This document shows, one piece after another, positions 57,743 to 64,000 of a stretch of DNA of 64,000 nucleotides. This DNA is from Hymenobacter sp. H14-R3 (GTDB lineage: Bacteria > Bacteroidota > Bacteroidia > Cytophagales > Hymenobacteraceae), in NCBI RefSeq assembly GCF_030063445.1, contig NZ_JASITD010000004.1, positions 236,660 through 300,659 of the forward strand, read 5' to 3'. Every line of letters starts with the position of its first letter. Position 1 is the first letter of the stretch. The translations under genes were made by a program, and so were the position numbers. The notes below the pieces were generated by a model, which worked only from the letters and a program-made list of their open reading frames with translations, was not told the DNA's origin and did no database searches.

Positions 57743-58672
57743 CTAGTCCGCACCACCCGTGGGGAGCGGCACCTTGCTCTGCTCTTGCGCAAACGCCAGG
57801 AACCGCTGCGCCGGGCGGGGTAGCGGCTGGCCCTGCACCCACACCGCCTCAAACTGGCGGGGCAGCGCGAGCCCTTGCAGCAGTACCACTTCGAGCAAGC
57901 CCGCCGCCAGCTCGCGCTTCAGGGCTTGCCGCGAAACGAAGCCCAGCGCCTCGGGTGCCGCCCCGAGGTAGCTCTTGATGGCTTCGGTGCTATCCAAGTA
58001 AAACGCCACGGATAGCTCACTGAGCTTGATTTTGCGCTCGCGCAGCGCCATTTCCAGCACTTCGAGCGTGCCCGAGCCGCGCTCGCGCAGTACCAGGGGG
58101 CTGGTGAGGGCCTCGGCCAGCGGCACGGGCTTGGTGGGCGGGCCGGTGGCCGAGGCCCGGCGCACGGCCACCAGCTCGTCGGGCAAGAGAAGCTCGTAGT
58201 GTAAGTCCCGGTTTTTGGTGCGGCCTTCCACAAAGCCCAGGTCGAGCTCGCCGCGCAGCAGCGCGTTGGCAATATGCTCGGAGTTAGCGGTGTACAGGCT
58301 CAGTTGCACCTGGGGGTAGCGCCGCTGAAAGGTGGGCAGCCAGGCGGGCAGCACGTACTGGCTGAGGGTGGTGCTGGCCCCCAGGCGCAGGCGGCCGGCG
58401 GCTTCTTCGGGGTCGCGCAGGCCCAGGAGCTGCTCGTCGAGCTGCTGGGCGGAGGCCGCCACTGCCTCGGCGTGGAGCTGTAGCAGGCGGCCGGCTTCGG
58501 TGAGCGTAACGCGGTTGCCGCGCCGCTCCAGCAGGCGCTGGCCATACTGGGCCTCCAGCTCGCGGATGTGCTTGGTAACGGCCGGCTGGCTCACAAACAG
58601 CTCCTGCCCGGCCTTGGTGAAGCTCAGGTGCCGGGCCACGGCGGCAAATACGCGCAGGCGAAAATCTGACAT
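57743..58672 (-). CDS. LysR-family transcriptional regulator
   Basis: This 309-residue regulator starts at ATG 58672 (MSDFRLRVFAAVARHLSFTK). The winged helix-turn-helix covers about residues 1-65 (FTKAGQELFVSQPAVTKHIR, ELEAQYGQRLLERRGNRVTL). A periplasmic-binding-like effector domain follows (LRLGASTTLSQYVLPAWLPT, ALLRGELDLGFVEG, LVLRERGSGTLEVLE). The order with a YeiH-type transporter is the same as in E. coli yeiE-yeiH, and the effector part resembles CysB/YeiE-type proteins. It is likely to control yeiH through the boxes at 57471-57497. Confidence 0.92.
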   Translation of the reverse strand: MSDFRLRVFAAVARHLSFTKAGQELFVSQPAVTKHIRELEAQYGQRLLERRGNRVTLTEAGRLLQLHAEAVAASAQQLDEQLLGLRDPEEAAGRLRLGASTTLSQYVLPAWLPTFQRRYPQVQLSLYTANSEHIANALLRGELDLGFVEGRTKNRDLHYELLLPDELVAVRRASATGPPTKPVPLAEALTSPLVLRERGSGTLEVLEMALRERKIKLSELSVAFYLDSTEAIKSYLGAAPEALGFVSRQALKRELAAGLLEVVLLQGLALPRQFEAVWVQGQPLPRPAQRFLAFAQEQSKVPLPTGGAD

Positions 58673-59138
58673 GCCGGCAAAGGTCGGGCCGTAGGGCGGG
58701 CAACTTCCTGTTCCTAGCGCAAGTTCCAATTCGTTGCCCTGGCCGCCGGCGAAGCCGGCCGACCGATTGCCGCGTGAACGACGGCCCCACGACGGCCCAG
58801 GCGGCGCACGCGCCAACCCCTGGCAAGCGCCCCGGTCCGCCGGCGAAGCCGGCCGACCGGCTGCCGCGTGAACAATGCCCGCACAACGGCTCGGGCGGCG
58901 CCCGCGTCAAACGGTCGGCCGGCTGCGTCGGCCGACCGGGGCGCGTATCCTGATGCAGGAGTTCTGGCTGCTAAAGAGCCCGACCGACGTAGCCCAGAAA
59001 CAAAAAATAAGTGCCGCGTTGGCCGCGGGCATCGCCCCAGTACTGCTGGCTGAGCGACTGGGTGGCCGTGGGCCGCAAAAGCCAGGTGCAGCCATGCCCT
59101 TTAGTTGTAAAAGTCGCTGATAATGTGTACATTCATAA
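58673..59138. other. Repeat-rich gene-free spacer
   Basis: This 466-bp spacer holds two direct copies of GTCCGCCGGCGAAGCCGGCC-type sequence and a half copy in reverse orientation. A small plus-strand reading, 58953-59120 (MQEFWLLKSPTDVAQKQKIS, 55 residues), could be a gene but has no support beyond its position 18 bp before the next gene. Confidence 0.5.
58742..58873 (+). repeat. Direct repeat GTCCGCCGGCGAAGCCGGCC family (two copies)
   Basis: Copies at 58742-58779 and 58836-58873 share about 35 bases, including CGGCGAAGCCGGCCGACCG and TGCCGCGTGAAC. A third, more diverged copy is at 63539-63577 (CCGCCAGCGAAGCCGACCG). Each contains the short palindrome CGGCnnnGCCGG. Confidence 0.8.
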
Positions 59139-59351
59139 ATGGAACACCTTCTGAAAATACTCGCCCAACATTGGGACTTTGGTTCCGAACACTACTGGCA
59201 CTTACGCCTGCTCTGCTCCCTGCTCGTGGCACCGATGCTGGGGGTACTGTACGTCCTGTTTTTTGACAAGCGCGAGCGGCCTAAGCTACGCGCGGCCGCT
59301 GGCCTAAAACCAACCATGCGGGTGAATAGCGAAGGGCAGCTACTTCACTAA
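59139..59351 (+). CDS. Small single-pass membrane protein
   Basis: This 70-residue protein has one membrane helix (LRLLCSLLVAPMLGVLYVLF) followed by a basic segment (DKRERPKLRAAAG). The leading part is polar (HLLKILAQHWDFGSEHYW). No family is known to me. Its codon use is like that of neighbouring genes, so it is probably real. Confidence 0.5.
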   Translation: MEHLLKILAQHWDFGSEHYWHLRLLCSLLVAPMLGVLYVLFFDKRERPKLRAAAGLKPTMRVNSEGQLLH

Positions 59352-59370
59352 AGCAGGCGGCATCCGTTTT

Positions 59371-59438
59371 CCGGGGGCGCTGGTGCGCAAGCAGGCGAGG
59401 GGCCTTTGGCGTGGCCTCGCCTGCTTGCGCGCCAGCGG
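59371..59438. repeat. Inverted repeat with CGCAAGCAGGCGAGG arms
   Basis: GGCGCTGGTGCGCAAGCAGG CGAGG pairs with CCTCGCCTGCTTGCGCGCCAGC with one mismatch around GGCCTTTGGCGTGG. It lies after the 59139 gene and may terminate it, or be a mobile palindrome. Confidence 0.7.
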
Positions 59439-59611
59439 CTGGTTCTTGCCACAGGCAAGGCGCGCTCAGGCAAGACCCTTGCTTGTGGACTGGCGCAGTG
59501 CGCCGCGTTTCGTATCCGAAAAGACTGGATTTGTGTGCCTCTGCTTGTGCGCCGCGCCCCGACCTTTGAGGCCGGCTGGCGCTGTTGGCAGCCGTGCATT
59601 ATCCTGGTTTT

Positions 59612-60664
59612 ATGAGTCTTATTGATTTTCGCACCCTGGGCCGCTCGGGCCTGGTGGTGAGCCCGTTGTCCTTGGGTACCATGACGTTTGGCACCGCCCG
59701 CTGGGGCTCGGTCGATGACGTGTCGGAGGCTATTTTTGACGGCTACGTGGCGGCTGGCGGCAATTTTATCGACACCGCCGACGTGTACGCCGGGGGGCGC
59801 AGTGAGGAGCTGGTGGGGGGCTATGTGGCCGCCCGCGGCCTGCGCGATAAGCTGGTGCTGGCCAGCAAGTTTGGCTTCAGCGGCGGGCCCGGCAACCCCA
59901 ACGCGGGCGGCAACGGCCGCAAGAACATTCACCGGGCCCTCGAAGGCTCGTTGCGCCGTCTCAAAACCGACTACCTCGACCTCTACTGGCTGCACGTCTG
60001 GGACATGGTAACGCCCGTGGAGGAAGTACTGCAAACCCTGGGCGACCTGGTGCGGACCGGCAAAATCCGCTACTTCGGCTTCTCCGACATGCCGGCCTGG
60101 TACGCCGCCAAGGCCGCCACGCTGGCGCAGGCCCACGGCGCGCCCGGCCCCATTGCTATGCAGCTGGCCTACTCGCTGGTAGAGCGCAGCATTGAGCGCG
60201 AGCACGTGCCGGCCGCCCGCGAGGGCGGCCTGGGCATTGTGCCGTGGAGCCCGCTCGCGGCCGGCTTTCTGGCGGGTAAATACGAGCGGGCGGCCGACGG
60301 CGCAGCCACCGGCGAGGGCCGCCTCACCGGGCCCAATCCCTTCGGCAACACGCTGTTTACGGACCGCAACTGGCGCATTCTCGACGCGCTACGGGCCGTG
60401 GCCGCGCAGGCCGGCAAGCCCCTGACGCAGGTGGCGCTGGCCTGGGCCGCCGCCCAGCCGGGCGTGGCTTCGCTCATCATGGGGGCCAGCAAAGTGGCGC
60501 AGCTGACCGATAACATGGCCGCGCTCGACGTGCGCCTCAGCCCCGGGCAGCTGCAAGCCCTAGACGAGGCCAGCGCGCTGGAACCCACCTTTCCGTACCC
60601 CATTTTTACGCCGGCCGGCAACCGGGGTGTGTTTGGCGGCACCAGCGTGCGGGGCTGGCAATAG
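59612..60664 (+). CDS. Aldo/keto reductase
   Basis: This 350-residue NADPH-dependent reductase starts at ATG 59612 (MSLIDFRTLGRSGLVVSPLS). Catalytic residues: Asp/Tyr in NFIDTADVYAGGRSEELVGG, Lys in VLASKFGFSG, His in LYWLHVWDMV. The cofactor end is IMGASKVAQLTDNMAALDV. It is of the same general type as the 28417 gene, but with a glycine-rich insertion (GGPGNPNAGGNGR). A second reductase follows at 60777 and an AraC regulator at 61858, so a small oxidoreductase group is likely. Confidence 0.92.
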   Translation: MSLIDFRTLGRSGLVVSPLSLGTMTFGTARWGSVDDVSEAIFDGYVAAGGNFIDTADVYAGGRSEELVGGYVAARGLRDKLVLASKFGFSGGPGNPNAGGNGRKNIHRALEGSLRRLKTDYLDLYWLHVWDMVTPVEEVLQTLGDLVRTGKIRYFGFSDMPAWYAAKAATLAQAHGAPGPIAMQLAYSLVERSIEREHVPAAREGGLGIVPWSPLAAGFLAGKYERAADGAATGEGRLTGPNPFGNTLFTDRNWRILDALRAVAAQAGKPLTQVALAWAAAQPGVASLIMGASKVAQLTDNMAALDVRLSPGQLQALDEASALEPTFPYPIFTPAGNRGVFGGTSVRGWQ

Positions 60665-60737
60665 GGGCGCGTTTTGTGTTGCAGAAGCGGGGGTTTGTAT
60701 AGGCACGGCCCCGGGCGGGGGCCGGACCTTTGCTTAG

Positions 60738-61772
<1,035 letters not shown>

Positions 61773-61781
61773 TAGCTTGAA

Positions 61782-61826
61782 GAGGGTCCGGTCCGCCGGC
61801 TTTTTCAGCCAGCGGACCGGACCCTC
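61782..61826 (+). terminator. Hairpin after the AKR gene pair
   Basis: GAGGGTCCGGTCCGC (61782-61796) and GCGGACCGGACCCTC (61812-61826) are perfect 15-bp arms around a T-containing 15-base centre. There is no T tail, so termination is uncertain. Confidence 0.7.
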
Positions 61827-61857
61827 GCCAGAAAATTGCGCTAGCTATATTTAAGCC

Positions 61858-62772
61858 ATGAGACAGCCTGCCAGAGAATACAAAGTGTTGGAATCGGTGT
61901 CGGATTTTACCCGGCATTTTGGGTTTCCGGCCCCGGCCCACCCGCTGCTCACCGTTATCGACCTGGCCAAAGCGCAGCATTTGGTGCCGCCTACCAGCCC
62001 GGTGGTGCGGCAGCTCTACATCATTTCGTTGAAGAAAAACCTGAAGGGCCGCCTGCAATACGGGCACCGCCCCTACGATTTCAGCGAGGGCGTGCTGGGG
62101 TTTTACGCGCCCGGCCAGTTTTGTGAAGGTACTGATGCAGTGGATGTTACGGAGCTAACGGGCTGGATGCTGGTTTTTCACCCCAACTTGCTGCACAAGT
62201 ACCCGCTCGCCAAAAAGATGGCCGGCTACGGCTTTTTCTCCTACCAGGTGCACGAGGCGCTGCACCTCTCGGCCCGCGAGGAAACCATGCTCGACGGCCT
62301 CATGGACAATATGCGCCGCGAGTACGAGCAGGCCACCGACGCCTTCAGCCAGGATGTGCTGGTGTCGCAGCTTGAAGTGCTGCTCAACTACGCCAACCGC
62401 TTCTACCACCGGCAGTTTTTGACGCGCCGGCCCGCCGAGCACGACTTGCTCAGCAGCTTTGAGGCGCTGCTGGCGGCCTATTTTGCGCAGGGCGAGGGCC
62501 AGCCGCTGCCCACGGTGCAGCACTTTGCCGACGCCCTGCACGTGTCGCCGGCCTACCTCACCGACATGCTGCGCACGCTCACCGGCCAAAGCACCCAGCA
62601 GCACATCCACCACCAGCTCATCGAAAAGGCTAAGCAGCTGCTGCTCAGCACGTCGCTATCCATCAACGAAACGGCTTTTCGGCTGGGGTTTGAATACCCG
62701 CAGTACTTCAGCCGGCTGTTTAAGAGCAAAACCGGGCTCACCCCGGCGGCGTTCCGGTTTTCGAATCAGTAG
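61858..62772 (+). CDS. AraC-family transcriptional regulator
   Basis: This 304-residue protein has an N-terminal sensory part (1-190; YIISLKKNLKGRLQYGHRPY, LGFYAPGQF), which is cupin-like. The C-terminal double helix-turn-helix (about 200-304) has LPTVQHFADALHVSPAYLTD, RTLTGQSTQQHIHHQLIEKA and LLLSTSLSINETAFRLGFEY followed by PQYFSRLFKSKTGLTPAAFR. It lies just after the aldo/keto reductases on the same strand, and regulators with this architecture often control such adjacent reductases. The effector is not evident. Confidence 0.9.
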   Translation: MRQPAREYKVLESVSDFTRHFGFPAPAHPLLTVIDLAKAQHLVPPTSPVVRQLYIISLKKNLKGRLQYGHRPYDFSEGVLGFYAPGQFCEGTDAVDVTELTGWMLVFHPNLLHKYPLAKKMAGYGFFSYQVHEALHLSAREETMLDGLMDNMRREYEQATDAFSQDVLVSQLEVLLNYANRFYHRQFLTRRPAEHDLLSSFEALLAAYFAQGEGQPLPTVQHFADALHVSPAYLTDMLRTLTGQSTQQHIHHQLIEKAKQLLLSTSLSINETAFRLGFEYPQYFSRLFKSKTGLTPAAFRFSNQ

Positions 62773-62893
62773 GGTTAATTATTTGATTGATAAGTGGTTG
62801 TGCTGGGGGATGTGGCGTCTCCTAGCAGAGCTTGGGAAGTGTAAGTAGCTGCCGCTTGCGCAGACAACTTTTTAGCCCCAGCGGGGCGACATG

Positions 62894-63034
62894 TCAATAG
62901 TAAAATTATGATAATCAGGGCTAAAGCTCCAGCGGGGCGATACCTGGATGCAGCAAGTAGCCAGTATCGCCCCGCTGGGGCTTTATCGTTCTTTTATAAA
63001 GAGTTGCTATTGACATATCGCCCCGCGGGGAAGC
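62894..63034. repeat. Nested inverted repeat with AGCCCCAGCGGGGCGA units
   Basis: The outer arms (TTAGCCCCAGCGGGGCGACA / ATATCGCCCCGCGGGGAAGC) also carry TGTCAATAG/CTATTGACA. Inside lies a second pair (AGCTCCAGCGGGGCGATACC / GTATCGCCCCGCTGGGGCTT). The unit CCCAGCGGGGCGA thus occurs four times in alternating orientation. Confidence 0.8.
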
Positions 63035-63079
63035 TAAAAAAGATGATACATATGACTGATTAGTTGATAGTTACAAAAA

Positions 63080-63188
63080 AAAGAACGTCATGCTGCGCTT
63101 GCCGGAGCATCTCCACCACGCTATTAGGATTAGGAGCCCCGGTGGCGTAGTAAAGATGCTCCAGCAGGCGTAGCATGCCGTTCTTTAT
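63080..63188. repeat. Inverted repeat with GTCATGCTGCGCTTGCCGGA arms
   Basis: AAAGAACGTCATGCTGCGCT and GCCGGAGCATCTCCACCACG pair with ACTAAAGATGCTCCAGCAGG-like and CGTAGCATGCCGTTCTTT sequence. The centre is TATTAGGATTAGGAGCCCC. It belongs to the same broad repeat type as the 29436 element (TCATGCTG core). Confidence 0.7.
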
Positions 63189-63228
63189 TCCCTGCAATTA
63201 GTAGGGTAAGCTACTGGCTGGCAGTTTG

Positions 63229-63504
63229 TTATTTCTTCACCAAGTCCATGTGGCACTTGGGGCACTTGCCGGGCTTGTCGCTCACTACTTCGGGGTGCAT
63301 GGGGCAGGTGTAGGCCATGGCGCCGGCGGGCTCAACGGTCGTGTTATCGGCCGGAACGGTGGTGGCCAGGCTGTCGGCGGCCACCGGCGCGCCACCGGCG
63401 GGGATGGTTGTGGTAGTTTCGGTGGTGGCTTTGTTGTCGGCGCAGCTGGTGGCGGCGAAGGTGAGGCTGGCCAGGGCCAGGCCCCAGGTTGTCATTTTTC
63501 TCAT
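63229..63504 (-). CDS. Heavy-metal-binding domain lipoprotein
   Basis: This 91-residue protein has a lipoprotein signal (MRKMTTWGLALASLTFAATS followed by Cys) and a Thr/Ala-rich linker. A C-terminal heavy-metal-binding domain reads YTCPMHPEVVSDKPGKCPKC followed by HMDLV. The two CP-- motifs and the HPEV histidine bind Cu/Ag-type metals. The domain is often fused to the CusB-type adaptor. Here it is a separate lipoprotein 230 bp from such an adaptor on the same strand, so a role in copper or silver handling in the periplasm is likely. Confidence 0.9.
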   Translation of the reverse strand: MRKMTTWGLALASLTFAATSCADNKATTETTTTIPAGGAPVAADSLATTVPADNTTVEPAGAMAYTCPMHPEVVSDKPGKCPKCHMDLVKK

Positions 63505-63538
63505 GAGTTTGGGAAAGGGTTAAGAATTAAATTTGGTA

Positions 63539-63577
63539 GGTCCGCCAGCGAAGCCGACCGACCGGTTGTCGCGTAAA
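63539..63577 (+). repeat. Third copy of the GTCCGCCGGCGAAGCC repeat
   Basis: GGTCCGCCAGCGAAGCCGAC followed by CGACCGGTTGTCGCGTAAAC is a diverged copy of the 58742/58836 repeats. It lies in the 63505-63736 spacer, which otherwise shows no gene. Confidence 0.75.
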
Positions 63578-63736
63578 CGGTGCCTGCCCGGTTGACGGGC
63601 GTACCCTTACGAATCGCGGAAGGAGAGGCTGAACCGCCGCAAAAGCGGGGAGTTTAGGACGATTTGGAGTAGTAAAAAAATGGCTACGGATGGCAAAGGT
63701 CGGGTGCCCACGGTGCCCGGGCCGGCACAAGGGCCG

Positions 63737-64000
63737 CTACATGGCCATGCCGCTCATGTGGTCGTTGCTGGCCCCCTGGCGCAGGGTAAACTCGCTTTGC
63801 AGCAAATAAGCTCCGGCCACCACCACCTGGTCGCCGGCCTGCACGCCGGCCAGGATGGGCACCGAGGCCGCCGTGCCCGCGCCGGCCTGCACCCGCACCC
63901 GCCGATACTGCCGCGGCCCGGTTTGCGTCCACACGTAGCTGCGCGGCCCGTCGTGGATGAGGGCTTCGGCCGGCACGCGCAGCGCCGGGGGGCTGGTGGG
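63737..64000 (-). CDS. CusB-like RND efflux periplasmic adaptor, C-terminal end only
   Basis: Only the last 87 or so residues are present; the gene runs off the right edge. The visible part (PTSPPALRVPAEALIHDGPR, SYVWTQTGPRQYRRVRVQAG, VPILAGVQAGDQVVVAGAYL) is the membrane-proximal beta domain of an HlyD/CusB-type adaptor. It ends in a Met/His tail (SNDHMSGMAM), typical for copper/silver CusB relatives. With the adjacent heavy-metal-binding lipoprotein this suggests a Cus-type efflux operon continuing to the right. Confidence 0.88.
   Translation of the reverse strand, partial: PTSPPALRVPAEALIHDGPRSYVWTQTGPRQYRRVRVQAGAGTAASVPILAGVQAGDQVVVAGAYLLQSEFTLRQGASNDHMSGMAM

Larger units (their letters stand above)
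62773..63228. other. Gene-free spacer with two nested palindromic elements
   Basis: This 456-bp spacer has no gene but two repeat elements, listed separately at 62894-63034 and 63080-63188. Confidence 0.8.

Noticed and set aside
57421..57823. Two plus-strand readings between yeiH and the LysR gene
   Set aside because: Poor codon use, no leader or motif, and they overlap the operator and the end of the LysR gene.
58953..59120. 55-residue reading before the small membrane gene
   Set aside because: Only length and position support it; mentioned in the spacer entry but not called.

Overview
The window looks like chromosome from a GC-rich member of the Bacteroidota, most likely the family Hymenobacteraceae (Hymenobacter-like). 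This rests on several things seen together: a type VI secretion system of the Bacteroidota kind (T6SSiii-type TssB, TssC, TssD, TssE, TssF and a ClpV ATPase, with PAAR-like DUF4280 effectors), two secreted proteins with type IX secretion sorting tails, a GldL-like small membrane protein, a class II aldolase and RecQ of Bacteroidota type, weak Shine-Dalgarno use, and many short palindromic intergenic repeats. The genus is an inference; no 16S gene is present.

Layout. 1-13.2 kb is a T6SS accessory island. It holds two divergent tssD-like tube genes, an unknown gene pair, one complete vgrG, and three PAAR-like nuclease effectors (DUF4280 plus Endonuclea_NS_2-type tip). The effectors are followed by YezG-like immunity genes and a DUF6882-type gene. 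Three truncated 3' pieces of vgrG lie between these modules. 13.5-21.4 kb is T6SS machinery: tssE, tssF, a reverse-strand clpV (tssH), tssB, tssC and a main tssD. 21.6-31.6 kb is ordinary chromosome: a secreted endonuclease I/Calx-beta protein, a fasciclin protein, fbaA, tRNA-Arg(CCG), ohr, a lipoprotein, an aldo/keto reductase, sucC and lolD. 31.7-40.2 kb is a second accessory island: a small MoaD/ThiS-like protein ending in Gly-Gly, then three tandem DUF4132 (MolR-like) giants. 40.4-55.2 kb holds a phage-like ssDNA-metabolism candidate, recQ, a rhodanese, a T9SS cargo protein, a PASTA protein, a double-length Ddl, pgk, small membrane proteins, an M50 protease, a HAD hydrolase and tRNA-CAU. 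55.2-64 kb holds palindromes, a possible frameshifted membrane gene, a YeiH transporter with its LysR regulator, two aldo/keto reductases with an AraC regulator, and a metal-efflux start (heavy-metal-binding lipoprotein and the end of a CusB-like adaptor).

How the genes work together. The T6SS machinery would fire a VgrG spike tipped by a DUF4280 PAAR-like nuclease, with each nuclease neutralised by the YezG-like protein encoded next to it. The repeated vgrG 3' ends look like homology arms through which effector-immunity cassettes were added, and several steps of that history can be read directly. TssG, TssK and the membrane-complex genes TssN-TssR are not in the window. The DUF4132 island shows its own duplication scar: the third copy is preceded by a decayed 3' end of the MoaD-like gene. 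These two islands are the most interesting parts; the rest is mainly housekeeping.
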